DNA of 64,000 bases from Photorhabdus khanii NC19 (GCF_000517265.1 NZ_AYSJ01000013.1:289859-353858), one strand, 5' to 3'. Shown: positions 17,013 through 26,257, counted from the first letter of the stretch. Translations and numbers: made by a program. Notes: generated by a model from the letters alone, not told the origin.

Positions 17013-18278
17013 TCACCTTACCTTAGAGATAACCAATGCCGCGTTATGCCCCCCAAAACCTGCACTGATATTAAGAGTCACTTCTGGTTGAGCCGTATAA
17101 CAATGTTGATTAGGTAAATAATTAAGGTCGCAATCTGGATCAGCCCGATGCAAATTCAATGTTGCCGGTAAACAATTTTCAGCCAGGGCTTTCACACAAA
17201 CAATGGTTTCAAAACTACCTGCGGCAGCAATAAGGTGACCTGTATAAGATTTTGTACTTGATATGGGTACCTGATAAGCATATCGGCCCAATGCGGCTTT
17301 AATTGATTGTGTTTCATAAAGATCATTTAAAAGTGTAGATGTGCCATGAGCATTAACGTAGTCAATATCTTCCGGCGAAATTTGTGCCTGCTCAATGGCT
17401 TTAGTTATTGCTAATATCTTAGGTTCAATATCTTCTGTTGGCCGGGTTAAATTGGCGGCATCTGAATATTGAGCGTAACCTTTAATTTCCGCCAAAATAA
17501 CCGCGCCACGTGCCACCGCCGAATCATAATCTTCCAGACAAACCACAGCCGCGCCTTCCGCCAGAACAAACCCGGAGCGATCAAGACTAAATGGACAGCA
17601 TGCAAGATTCGGGTCCGTTTGCTCTTTCGATAATGCATTGAGTACATCTATGCTCCAAACATGACATTCCCGGGTAAGTGATTCAGCTGCTCCGGCAATC
17701 ATACATTTTGCACGCCCTGAGCGAATAATTTCAAATGCATCTCCTATCGCCATTGTTCCCGTTGCGCATGCCGCCATAATGGTATTCTGGTAACCACGTA
17801 ATCCATACATGATCGAGCATGCCGCCGTCATGGAACTTGGCATAGTGATAAGATTGCTCATGGGATGAGCTAATTTTACTTCCTTATATTGACAAGCATA
17901 ATCTCCGACACTATCGATAGCACCCCAACCACTGCCAAGAATTATCCCACATTCGTATTTATCATAATATTCAACCGGAGATACATTTGCGCCAAATGCT
18001 TGCGCGAAAGCCTGATGAGTGGCTTTCAACGCTATTTTTCCACAATCAGAAAGCATATGCGTTAACTTTTTCGGCAAGAGCTGATAGCGTGATGGATTTG
18101 ATTCAAGGAAAGAAAAGAAACGTGAATTAATAAATGAGTTAGGAAATTCAATTCTGTGAAATTGATGTCGTTTCTCGATAATACTTTGCCAACACGATTC
18201 AACATCTTCACCAATCGGTGTTACGGTCCCCATACCGGTAATAACAACTCTTTGGGTTCTCTGCATATTGGTTACCAT
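17013..18278 (-). CDS. FabF-type 3-oxoacyl-ACP synthase (ketosynthase)
   Basis: The 421-residue protein is a KAS II-type condensing enzyme. It shows the complete Cys-His-His triad: Cys171 in MAACATG, His311 in NAHGTST and His348 in SYTGHLIAAAG. The N-terminal VVITGMGTVTPIG is typical of FabF. It would join malonyl-ACP to an acyl chain. It is the first gene of the leftward array hotdog, ACP, two unknowns, Rhs. The start is uncertain: ATG 18278 has no clear ribosome site, and ATG 18266 is also possible. It differs from housekeeping fabF in context, lacking fabD, fabG or acpP, so it is a specialised enzyme. Normal chain-length specificity cannot be read from the sequence. Confidence 0.88.
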   Translation of the reverse strand: MVTNMQRTQRVVITGMGTVTPIGEDVESCWQSIIEKRHQFHRIEFPNSFINSRFFSFLESNPSRYQLLPKKLTHMLSDCGKIALKATHQAFAQAFGANVSPVEYYDKYECGIILGSGWGAIDSVGDYACQYKEVKLAHPMSNLITMPSSMTAACSIMYGLRGYQNTIMAACATGTMAIGDAFEIIRSGRAKCMIAGAAESLTRECHVWSIDVLNALSKEQTDPNLACCPFSLDRSGFVLAEGAAVVCLEDYDSAVARGAVILAEIKGYAQYSDAANLTRPTEDIEPKILAITKAIEQAQISPEDIDYVNAHGTSTLLNDLYETQSIKAALGRYAYQVPISSTKSYTGHLIAAAGSFETIVCVKALAENCLPATLNLHRADPDCDLNYLPNQHCYTAQPEVTLNISAGFGGHNAALVISKVR

Positions 18279-18653
18279 TCATACATGGATTGAGAATGTC
18301 AATTTTCTAGTTATAAAAGTAGGCTAATCAAGATATATCACCATAATCATAAATAAGTATTTTCAATATTTCGGCCAATAGAATTTCTATTATGTGAATT
18401 ATGCAAGATGAATTGATAAATTATTTCCTTCCAGTGATAAAAGCAATAATAAATATCCACCAATAAATATATTGTCATTTTAATATAATAAGATTATTAA
18501 TCAGAATAATATTCAGCCAGAATATCATTCTAAATTCTTATAATTTATTTATCATAAATTAATTATTCTGTTTAATTAAAGAGCATTTCCCTACCGCATA
18601 TTTTCATCACTAACCAATGTCACGCAACGAACTAGAGCCTTGCATAGTACTGC
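18279..18653. other. Very AT-rich intergenic region upstream of the ketosynthase operon
   Basis: This 375-bp gap lies between the ketosynthase start and the 3' end of the Tat-exported oxidase gene, both leftward. It must contain the promoter of the ketosynthase-Rhs array. The run from about 18300 to 18590 is strongly AT-rich, a typical H-NS-binding composition. I see no ORF, RNA gene or clear terminator. Confidence 0.5.
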
Positions 18654-20195
18654 TCAGAACGAAACCATCTCTGCCGGATTAAACGTGCTTATCACTCCCA
18701 AAACACCCTTAGCCAACGGAATGGCTACTGGAGAGAGATAGGAGCCCAGCGGAATACTCGCGTGGTCGATGCAGGTAAGCATGGTAAAGTCGTCGTTGCG
18801 TCCGGTAAGATCGTCGCTGATAGCTTTGCCAATGCGCACCGTCTGCGCCACGCCATGACCACTCCAGCCATGTACCATATACACGGGTACGCTGTCGCCG
18901 CTCTTGCGGGCATCGGGAGCACCGTTCAGGGTCAGATCGCTGATCCCGCCCCAGGAATATTCTAGTTCGTTTTTTTCCAGCTGCGGGAACACGGTTCTGA
19001 TACGCCCAAGCAGATAGTTGTTCACATCACGCGGTGACCAGGAGTTGCCAGTACCCTGTCCACCAAACAACAGGCGGTTATTGCGCACCGCACGATAGTA
19101 GTCAACCTGTAACTGTGTATCGTAGACCGGCAGATCTGACGGGATCAGCTCTTTGACATCCACCGGCAACGGCGGCGTTACCGCTACGTAGGAGAAAAAA
19201 GGCACCGTGGTGGAAGGACCGGAGATAAACTCACCCGTGGAGCTATGCACACCCAGCACCACGGCTTTACTTGCCCTGATAGCCCCCCGCTCAGTTTCTA
19301 CGACTGTGCCACCAGCATCCTGCCTGAAGCCCTTCACTTTCGTACTGTCATAGATTCGCCCACCCAGTCTGGCGAAACCATAAACCAGGCCACGCAACAG
19401 CGCCAGAGGCTGGATCTGCCCACCGATACTGTCGATATTTGCTCCATGGTAGATGCCCGAACGCACATACTCTTCCTGCAATTCGTGCGGTCCGATAACC
19501 TTCATTGCTGTATCTCCCATTTGGCGCCGGGCGTCAGCATTAGCCACCAGCGGCCCCATGTGGCCTGCGTGCACCGCAACAGTGATATGACCATATTTGC
19601 GGTCACATTCGAAACTGTAACGCTCACGGAGTTCATCCACGAGATTCATCGCTTCAACAGAGGCAAAACGCCATAGGCGTTTTGCCTCATCGGACGAAAG
19701 TTTTTCCAGCATGGTTTCAGCTTCCCAGCGTGCGAGTCCGGGGGTCATCTGTCCCCCGTTACGGCCAGAAGCGCCTGAACCAATGTTATCCTTTTCAACT
19801 AGAATCACGTCCACACCCGCTTCAGCAAGATGCAATGCCGTGGAAACACCCAGCAATCCACCGCCGATGACCACAACCTCGCAGTTCTGGTCTCCAGGCA
19901 GGCTTCCAAAAGCTGACCAGTCAGCCAGAGATGCTTCATAATAGTTGGCCGGCATGGCGTCAGCAGCAGCGTCTTTATGCCAGTTCCAGATGCGCGGATC
20001 CAGCCCCAACCGGCTGGCTCTGTGCTGCGCATCCTCCAACAGCGTCGGCCGGAGCTTATCAACATTGACGGCCCGAGCATCGGCCGCGGTTAAGGTCTGG
20101 GCGAGCAAGGATAAGTTAGGAAGTACAGATGAAAGCACTCCTGCCCCCGCTAGCGTCGCGACGGTAGAGATAAAGTCTCTTCTATTCATTGTCAT
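18654..20195 (-). CDS. Tat-exported FAD-dependent amine/amino acid oxidase (DAO family)
   Basis: The 513-residue protein begins MTMNRRDFISTVATLAGAGV, a twin-arginine signal (N-R-R-D-F) with a hydrophobic core and small residues before residue 42. The mature part has the FAD dinucleotide motif VVIGGGLLGVSTALHLAEAG followed by EKDNIGSGASGRNGGQ, as in DadA, PuuB and related D-amino acid or gamma-glutamylputrescine oxidases. AGGAG lies 7 nt before ATG 20195. It is the last gene of a GC-rich leftward operon with a gamma-aminobutyraldehyde dehydrogenase-like enzyme and GabT, so a primary amine such as putrescine is a reasonable substrate, oxidised in the periplasm. No puuA glutamylation gene is present. 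Export of a PuuB-like oxidase is unusual. Confidence 0.8.
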   Translation of the reverse strand: MTMNRRDFISTVATLAGAGVLSSVLPNLSLLAQTLTAADARAVNVDKLRPTLLEDAQHRASRLGLDPRIWNWHKDAAADAMPANYYEASLADWSAFGSLPGDQNCEVVVIGGGLLGVSTALHLAEAGVDVILVEKDNIGSGASGRNGGQMTPGLARWEAETMLEKLSSDEAKRLWRFASVEAMNLVDELRERYSFECDRKYGHITVAVHAGHMGPLVANADARRQMGDTAMKVIGPHELQEEYVRSGIYHGANIDSIGGQIQPLALLRGLVYGFARLGGRIYDSTKVKGFRQDAGGTVVETERGAIRASKAVVLGVHSSTGEFISGPSTTVPFFSYVAVTPPLPVDVKELIPSDLPVYDTQLQVDYYRAVRNNRLLFGGQGTGNSWSPRDVNNYLLGRIRTVFPQLEKNELEYSWGGISDLTLNGAPDARKSGDSVPVYMVHGWSGHGVAQTVRIGKAISDDLTGRNDDFTMLTCIDHASIPLGSYLSPVAIPLAKGVLGVISTFNPAEMVSF

Positions 20196-20252
20196 TTCAG
20201 CACTCCTGTCATGATCTTGAAATCACTCGCTGGCCTGGTCTGGAGAGTTTTC

Positions 20253-20621
20253 CTATGAGTGAGTACGGCTATCTGAGCTGTATTTATTGCTGCCAGAGCT
20301 CCCTTTCAGACCGGCGAGAATCAGCAAGGTAGCAGTGCCGATAAACGGTATGAGATGCAGCAGTAACCACCAAGCGCTACAGTTGATGTCGTGCAGGCGG
20401 CGGGCATTCACAGCTAGCGCGGGCAAAAATGTGAGCAGCAGATAGACAGCGCTGAACCAGCCCATATAAATTTCAGGATTGGCAACGGCAAAGTAGCGTT
20501 CAAGGAAAGAGATAATAAATACAGCCAGGATCTGGAACAGAACAAAATACCAGAATTCCTTACGCCGGGCTCGCCCCCTGAAGCATGCATAGTTCTTTAA
20601 TACATTTAAATACCAGTGCAT
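20253..20621 (-). CDS. DUF805 inner-membrane protein
   Basis: The 122-residue protein matches the DUF805 family (YhaH/YhaI type): N-terminal YACFRGRARRKEFWYF, then four hydrophobic helices and the RRLHDINCSAWW motif. Function of the family is unknown; it resides in the inner membrane. It lies between gabT (33 bp upstream) and the Tat-exported oxidase gene (57 bp downstream) on the same strand, an odd member of a catabolic operon. Codon use is GC-rich like its neighbours. Confidence 0.85.
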   Translation of the reverse strand: MHWYLNVLKNYACFRGRARRKEFWYFVLFQILAVFIISFLERYFAVANPEIYMGWFSAVYLLLTFLPALAVNARRLHDINCSAWWLLLHLIPFIGTATLLILAGLKGSSGSNKYSSDSRTHS

Positions 20622-20654
20622 TGTTATCCCCTCTTATGAGGCAGCAGGTTCTAT

Positions 20655-21932
20655 CTACTGTTCAGTCAGATCGAGCAACACCGACTCCAGAATGTTGAGC
20701 GCTTCGTCAAAAACGTTATTTTGTATGGTCAGCGGCGGAAGGAAACGAATCACGTTGCCGTGTACACCGCATATCAGCAGGATCAGACCACGCTCCAGCG
20801 CTTTCTGACGTACCGCGTTGGTAAAGCCGGCATCGGGTTCCTGACTGTCCGCACGGTTAAACTCCACCGCAATCATCAGCCCGAGCCCACGCACGTCGGC
20901 GATCTGCGGGATACGCGGTCGCAGTTTATGCAGACGCTGTTTTAGCTGGTCTCCCAGCTGCGTCGCCCGCGCATTCAGCTTCTCTTCTTCGATCACATCC
21001 AGCACCGCATGGGCGGCCGCAATCGCCACCGGGTTACCACCATAGGTTCCCCCCAGACCACCAGGCACGACAGCGTCCATCAACTCGGCACGTCCCGTCA
21101 CAGCCGCCAGCGGCAAACCGCCCGCCAGACCTTTCGCCATCGTGGTCAGATCGGCAGTAATCTCATGATACTCCATGGCAAACAGTTTGCCCGTACGCGC
21201 GAAACCGGTCTGGATCTCATCGGCGATCAGTACAATGCCGTGGCAATCGGCGATCTCACGCAGAGCTTTGAGCAGCTCAGGAGGCGCAGGATAGAAACCG
21301 CCTTCGCCCTGTACCGGTTCGATGATGATGGCAGCGACGCGCGTAGGCTCAATGTCGGCTTTAAAGAGATTTTCCAGCGCATTCAGCGTTTGTTCCACAC
21401 TAATGCCATGCAGCCCGATCGGAAACGGAACACGGTAAACGTCGCTAACCAGCGGGCCGAACCCCATTTTGTACGGAGCAACTTTGCCGGTTAATGACAT
21501 ACCGAGGAAGGTACGTCCATGGAAAGCGCCGCTGAAAGCGACCACGCCACTGCGCCCGGTAGCGGCACGCGCAATCTTCACGGCATTTTCCACCGCCTCG
21601 GCCCCGGTAGTGACAAAAACAGTCTTCTTCGCAAAATTACCAGGCACCAGGTGGTTCAAACGTTCGGCCAACGCCACATAATTTTCGTAGGGCACTACCT
21701 GATGACAGGTGTGGGTAAATTGTTCCAGTTGTTCTCTGGCTGCCGCGATGACGCGCGGATGGCGGTGGCCGGTATTCACCACGGCGATACCGGCGGCAAA
21801 ATCGATATAACGTTGCCCCTGAACGTCCCAAATTTCAGCGTTTTCCGCACGCTCCGCATAAACTTGTGTAGTCACGCCCACGCCTTTTGCAATCGCCGCG
21901 CGGCGTCTTTTGGCTAACATAGATTCAGTCAT
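20655..21932 (-). CDS. gabT: 4-aminobutyrate aminotransferase
   Basis: GabT transfers the amino group of GABA to 2-oxoglutarate, giving succinate semialdehyde and glutamate, with PLP. The 425-residue product starts MTESMLAKRRRAAIAKGV at ATG 21932, with GAGGAG upstream; the longer frame has no support and E. coli GabT has 426 residues. It contains the class III aminotransferase elements IIEPVQGEGGFYPAP, LIADEIQTGFARTG and the PLP lysine in TMAKGLAGGLPLAA. The gene sits in a leftward operon with an aldehyde dehydrogenase that could make GABA. A succinate semialdehyde dehydrogenase is not in the window. G+C is high: 40 of the 60 bases at 21001-21060. Confidence 0.93.
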   Translation of the reverse strand: MTESMLAKRRRAAIAKGVGVTTQVYAERAENAEIWDVQGQRYIDFAAGIAVVNTGHRHPRVIAAAREQLEQFTHTCHQVVPYENYVALAERLNHLVPGNFAKKTVFVTTGAEAVENAVKIARAATGRSGVVAFSGAFHGRTFLGMSLTGKVAPYKMGFGPLVSDVYRVPFPIGLHGISVEQTLNALENLFKADIEPTRVAAIIIEPVQGEGGFYPAPPELLKALREIADCHGIVLIADEIQTGFARTGKLFAMEYHEITADLTTMAKGLAGGLPLAAVTGRAELMDAVVPGGLGGTYGGNPVAIAAAHAVLDVIEEEKLNARATQLGDQLKQRLHKLRPRIPQIADVRGLGLMIAVEFNRADSQEPDAGFTNAVRQKALERGLILLICGVHGNVIRFLPPLTIQNNVFDEALNILESVLLDLTEQ

Positions 21933-22041
21933 AAATGAAAACTCCTCAGCAATCTGAAATAAACGGGCTTCAGCAGGCAGACGCCCGATGTGAACAGTTC
22001 CCAACTACCGCCATGCCATCCGCGCCGGGTATCGTTCAACG

Positions 22042-22815
22042 TTAAAAAATGCCGTGGCGATGCAGCGCTTTCGCATCCTCCGGTACCGGGGTGATAGCAT
22101 CCCAAAGTTCAACCACTTCGCCATTTTCAATGCGCCATAGCTCGAAGTAACTGTGACGCGCTCCGGCGATACTCCCCTCCGAATGGGTCAGAACAAACTG
22201 CCCATCGGCTACCGTACGGTGAATTTTGGCGTAATGCAGACCCTGCCCTTCATCCCTGAGTTGCTTAAGAAACGAAATGACCGCAGCCGTACCATCGGGA
22301 ATATCGGGGCTGTGCTGGCGAAACAATTCACCATTGGTGTAGTTCACAAACTCTTCGTAGTGGCCCTCGATCAGGGTACGTGTGAAAAAGTTGACCACCA
22401 GCTCGCGATTCTTCTCCCGGTCATGACCATGACCTGCTTCAGTCGGGCCGTCTAATTGAGTCCGGCCACTGGCGTTGGGTTCGGCCTGGGGTACCAGGCC
22501 GTCCCAGTGTTCTACGATTAAGCCGTCGGCAACCCGGTACAGATCGAAACCGACCAGCGGCCGGTCGTCTAATCCCGTAAAACGACCGTGGATGGCGACC
22601 AGATCACCATCTTGCAGTACACGATACGTTTCGTGATGCAGTTCAGGATGTGTCCGGACCAACTCACGCAATCCGGCAAGACCCTCTTTGACCAACGGGG
22701 AATGTTCGATGAAATGCGGCGCAAAATAACGCTCAAGCGCCCCTACATCACGGTCAGTAAACAACTCATGGTGCGCACGCGACACCAAGTCGCGTGGAGA
22801 TCTATTCTGAATCAT
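22042..22815 (-). CDS. Tandem SnoaL-like (NTF2-fold) protein
   Basis: The 257-residue protein has two NTF2-like/SnoaL-like halves, residues about 5-120 (YFAPHFIEHSPLVKEGLAGL...VGFDLYRVADGLIVEHWD) and about 130-250 (RQHSPDIPDGTAAV...SYFELWRIENGEVVELWD). The repeated ending H/E-x-x-G-x-V/I-x-E-x-W-D is the family hallmark. SnoaL-like proteins include isomerases, cyclases and small-ligand-binding proteins; no precise reaction can be assigned. It lies 15 bp downstream of the aldehyde dehydrogenase gene and 109 bp upstream of gabT on the same strand, so it is part of the amine operon. Confidence 0.75.
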   Translation of the reverse strand: MIQNRSPRDLVSRAHHELFTDRDVGALERYFAPHFIEHSPLVKEGLAGLRELVRTHPELHHETYRVLQDGDLVAIHGRFTGLDDRPLVGFDLYRVADGLIVEHWDGLVPQAEPNASGRTQLDGPTEAGHGHDREKNRELVVNFFTRTLIEGHYEEFVNYTNGELFRQHSPDIPDGTAAVISFLKQLRDEGQGLHYAKIHRTVADGQFVLTHSEGSIAGARHSYFELWRIENGEVVELWDAITPVPEDAKALHRHGIF

Positions 22816-22830
22816 GACGGATGTCCTGTG

Positions 22831-24261
22831 TCAGTCGTTGGAACTCATCACGTGTTTGATACGCGTATATTCATCGAAGCCATAAGTCGACAGATCTTTA
22901 CCATATCCAGAACTCTTGAAGCCGCCGTGCGGCGCTTCTGCCGTAAGAGGAATATGGGTGTTAATCCAGACGGTACCGAAATCGAGTTCACGTGACAAAC
23001 GCAACGCGCGGCCATGATCGCGAGTCCAGACACTGGAGGCCAGTCCGTATTTCACGTCGTTAGCTTTCTCTATGGCATCCTGTTCATCGCGGAACTTCTG
23101 CACCGTGATAACCGGGCCGAAAATCTCGGTCTGGATTGCTTCATCGTGCTGTTTCAGACCGGTAATTACCGTAGGTTCAAAGTAATAACCCGAACGTTCG
23201 GCCTGACGGCCTCCTGTTTCGATACGGGCATAAGCGGGCAGACGCGCAATGAACCCTTTGACCTGTTCCAACTGACGAGCATTATTAAGCGGCCCGTACA
23301 GCGCCGCTTCATCTTCCGGATAGCCAAAACGGGTAGCTTTAGCTGCCGCCACCAGTTTGGCGACGAAGGTATCGTAAACAGATTCATGCACCAGCACACG
23401 CGAGGCTGCCGTACAATCCTGACCCGCATTGAAGTACCCCGCGGTAGCTATGGTTTCCACCGCTTTATCCATATCTGCATCGGCGAAAACAACCACCGGC
23501 GCTTTGCCGCCTAGCTCTAAATGTGCTCTGGTGAGATTAGCCGCCGCCGAAGAGGCAACCTGCAAACCTGCACGCACGGAACCCGTGATGGAAACCATAG
23601 CCGGCGTTTTGTGTGAAACGACCAGAGCACCCGCACTGGCATTACCCAACACCACGTTGAATGCACCTACAGGGAAGAACGGAGCGGCCAGTTCAGCCAG
23701 CAACAGAGTACTTTCCGGCGTGGTATCGCTCGGTTTGAGTACCACAGTATTGCCCGCTGCCAGCGCAGGCGCTATCTTCCATACTGCCATCATCAGCGGG
23801 TAGTTCCACGGTGTAACTTGCCCCACCACGCCCAGTGGTTCGCGCCGGATGCTGGTCGTCATATCAGGAAGATATTCAGCCGTCGCTTTGCCTTCCAGAA
23901 AACGGGCGGCACCAGCGAAGAAACGGATATGATCCACTGACGTCGCAACTTCCTCAGAGGCAATCAGATGCTTGAGCTGCCCCGTATTGCGGCTTTGCGC
24001 TTCGATCAGACGTTCAGCGTTTTTTTCCACCGCATCGGCTAATGCCAGCAACGCCTGCTGACGTGCTGACGGTGTGCTGCGCCCCCAGATCTTGAACGCC
24101 TCTTTAGCCGATGCATAAGCTTCATCAACATCCGCTATAGTCGCGTTAGGAGAACGTGCATAGGCTTCACCCGTGACCGGGCTTACCAGGTCAAAATATT
24201 CGGAACTTTTAGATTCAACATACTGACTATTAATGAAATGCCTGAGCGTTGTTACCGCCAT
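22831..24261 (-). CDS. Gamma-aminobutyraldehyde dehydrogenase-like enzyme (PatD type)
   Basis: The 476-residue protein is an NAD-dependent aldehyde dehydrogenase: VTPWNYPLMMAVWKIAPALAAGNTVVLKPSD cofactor region (part quoted), LELGGK with the catalytic Glu, and GQDCTAASR with the nucleophilic Cys. These segments, and YGKDLSTYGFDEYTRIKHVM at the end, resemble E. coli PatD (YdcW), which oxidises 4-aminobutanal to GABA. As first gene of the leftward operon it would supply GABA to GabT, encoded downstream. The expected upstream step, putrescine oxidation, could be done by the Tat-exported FAD oxidase of the same operon. Closely related aldehyde dehydrogenases with other substrates exist, so the assignment is probable, not certain. 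Confidence 0.85.
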   Translation of the reverse strand: MAVTTLRHFINSQYVESKSSEYFDLVSPVTGEAYARSPNATIADVDEAYASAKEAFKIWGRSTPSARQQALLALADAVEKNAERLIEAQSRNTGQLKHLIASEEVATSVDHIRFFAGAARFLEGKATAEYLPDMTTSIRREPLGVVGQVTPWNYPLMMAVWKIAPALAAGNTVVLKPSDTTPESTLLLAELAAPFFPVGAFNVVLGNASAGALVVSHKTPAMVSITGSVRAGLQVASSAAANLTRAHLELGGKAPVVVFADADMDKAVETIATAGYFNAGQDCTAASRVLVHESVYDTFVAKLVAAAKATRFGYPEDEAALYGPLNNARQLEQVKGFIARLPAYARIETGGRQAERSGYYFEPTVITGLKQHDEAIQTEIFGPVITVQKFRDEQDAIEKANDVKYGLASSVWTRDHGRALRLSRELDFGTVWINTHIPLTAEAPHGGFKSSGYGKDLSTYGFDEYTRIKHVMSSND

Positions 24262-24569
24262 GGTTATCTCCTGATGGATTGGATAATATAAAATATAACC
24301 TATAACTTAATATATTCAATTGCTATATAGATGTTAATTTTTCAACTAAAAAAAAGAATAAAAGAATAATTAGATACATAGATGTAACTTTCGACATTTC
24401 TGTTCAGGAAAATATGCTGATCTGTGAGCAGGATCTAAGATTTTTTTAACCGGAAGAAAAAATTCGGGGGCTATTCCTCGGCAGGGTTATTTACAATCGA
24501 GCCAATATCAGATATTGCTCAACTTGCAACATCAATATTAAAAAACGAAGCCTTATTGGAGAAATCACG
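24262..24569. other. Divergent intergenic region between the amine operon and the OppA-like gene
   Basis: This 308-bp region carries divergent promoters by position. It is strongly AT-rich on the left and contains no ORF, RNA or clear operator that I can defend. G+C changes sharply at its left edge, at the aldehyde dehydrogenase start. Confidence 0.5.
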
Positions 24570-26177
24570 ATGAAAAAGACAATAAAAAATATATTTTTAT
24601 TCACAGGAATTATATTTGGAAGCTTGACATTATCTCATGCGGCAATTATTCCACCTGGTACAAAACTGGCAATTAATCAGGATATTGTTCTTCATAATGG
24701 TTCAGAACCTGCGTCTCTTGATGTCCATAAAGTTGAAAGTGATGTTGAATTTGATATTATTCACGACTTCTTTAGTGGATTAATTGACACAGGCATTGAT
24801 GGTAAGTTAAATCCCGATTTAGCCGTCAGTTGGGAAACCAAAGATAATAAAGTGTGGTTATTTCATTTAAGAGAAGGAATAAAATGGTCTGATGGTTCTC
24901 CTATTACTGCCCATGATGTGGTTTTTAGTTGGCGACGTTTAATTGATCCCCAAATGGCATCTCCATATGGCAGCTATATTGAAAACATGTATATAACCAA
25001 CGCCAAAGATATTCTTGCCGGAAAGAAAAAAGTCGATGCACTAGGTGTTAAAGCACTGGATGACATGACGGTAGAAGTGACATTAGAACAGCCGCTATCC
25101 TATTTCTTACAGATGGTGGCACATCCGGTAATGGTGCCTATCAGCCAAAAAGCGGTTGAAAAATATGGTGAGAAATGGACTCAACCGAATGTGTTTGTCA
25201 GTAGTGGCCCGTTTAAACTGGCTGAATGGATCGTCAATGAAAAAGTCATTGGTATCAGAAATCCACAATATTGGGATAATGCACATACCGTTATTAATAA
25301 AGTCACCTATCTTGCCGTCACGTCAGAAACAGCAGTGGTGAATCGTTATTTAGCAGGGGAAATAGATATAACGAAAAGTATCCCATCAATTTCATTTAAC
25401 TCCTTAAAAACTAAGTTAGGTAGCCAGGTTCACATTTCGCCTAAATTAGGTGTTTATTATTACGAATTTAATACCCAAAAAGCACCTTTTAATGATATCA
25501 GAGTCAGACAGGCATTAAATTTGGCTTTAGATAAAACCATCATTTCAGATAAGGTATTAGGTCAAGGTCAAAAAGCCGCTTATAATAATACCCCACCGAA
25601 TACCGGAGGAATGAATTTAAAACAACCAGATTATGCATCATGGACACTGGCGAAAAGAATTGAAAAAGCCAGGAAATTATTGAATGAAGCGGGTTATAAC
25701 AGAAATAATCCTCTAAAATTTAATCTTCTTTATAATACATCAGAAGGTCATACAAGGATTGCTATTGCCGTATCTTCAATGTGGAAGAAAAATCTGGGCG
25801 TAGATGCTATCTTACAGAATCAAGAATGGAAAACAATGCTAGACACAATGCATCAAAGTAATTTTGATGTGGTGAGATATGCATGGACAGCTGATTATGA
25901 TCATCCCGCCTCATTTTTAAATAATTTTGTAACCAACAGCTCTAATAATACATCATTATATAGTAATAATATTTACGATGATCTGATGAAAAAAGCCAAA
26001 ACAACAAACGATATGAAATATTTCCAGCAAGCACAAGATATTCTTACAAGAGATGTACCGTCAATTCCTATTTATTACTATGTTAGTGCCAGACTAGTAA
26101 AACCTTATATTGGCGGATATTATATCAGCCCGCTTGGTTTTATATCATTGAAAGATCTTTATATTATTGAACATTAA
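24570..26177 (+). CDS. Periplasmic oligopeptide-binding protein, OppA/MppA family
   Basis: The 535-residue protein has a signal peptide (KK, hydrophobic core, cleavage probably at SHA-AIIPP near residue 24). It belongs to the solute-binding family 5: LNQ/INQDIVLHNGSEPASLDVHK near the N-terminus, LREGIKWSDGSPITAHDVVFSW, and the YYYEFNTQKAPFNDIRVRQALNLALDK segment (partly quoted). It would bind peptides in the periplasm and hand them to an ABC permease; no oppBCDF genes are near, so it is an orphan that may use the main Opp system. GGAG lies 8 nt before ATG 24570. A hairpin terminator follows 36 bp after the stop. Confidence 0.9.
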   Translation: MKKTIKNIFLFTGIIFGSLTLSHAAIIPPGTKLAINQDIVLHNGSEPASLDVHKVESDVEFDIIHDFFSGLIDTGIDGKLNPDLAVSWETKDNKVWLFHLREGIKWSDGSPITAHDVVFSWRRLIDPQMASPYGSYIENMYITNAKDILAGKKKVDALGVKALDDMTVEVTLEQPLSYFLQMVAHPVMVPISQKAVEKYGEKWTQPNVFVSSGPFKLAEWIVNEKVIGIRNPQYWDNAHTVINKVTYLAVTSETAVVNRYLAGEIDITKSIPSISFNSLKTKLGSQVHISPKLGVYYYEFNTQKAPFNDIRVRQALNLALDKTIISDKVLGQGQKAAYNNTPPNTGGMNLKQPDYASWTLAKRIEKARKLLNEAGYNRNNPLKFNLLYNTSEGHTRIAIAVSSMWKKNLGVDAILQNQEWKTMLDTMHQSNFDVVRYAWTADYDHPASFLNNFVTNSSNNTSLYSNNIYDDLMKKAKTTNDMKYFQQAQDILTRDVPSIPIYYYVSARLVKPYIGGYYISPLGFISLKDLYIIEH

Positions 26178-26213
26178 TAAGATAGTATTTAACTTATTGC
26201 ATTACTTAAATAA

Positions 26214-26257
26214 ATATTACGGTTTAAAACAGTTTGATTCGTTTTGAACCGTAATAT
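26214..26257. terminator. Hairpin terminator after the OppA-like gene
   Basis: The arms TATTACGGTTTAAAAC (26215-26230) and GTTTTGAACCGTAATA (26241-26256) pair with a single G-T, around a 10-nt loop. T-rich sequence follows on both strands. The hairpin lies 37 bp after the OppA-like stop and touches the stop of the leftward remnant at 26257. Confidence 0.65.

Noticed and set aside
21009-21494. Long rightward frames opposite gabT and the aldehyde dehydrogenase gene
   Set aside because: High GC content leaves few stop codons on the opposite strand; these frames have no motif or ribosome-site support.
20655-22004. Longer GabT start with 24 extra residues
   Set aside because: The extension has no ribosome site, and the shorter start at 21932 fits both a GAGGAG site and the E. 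coli length.
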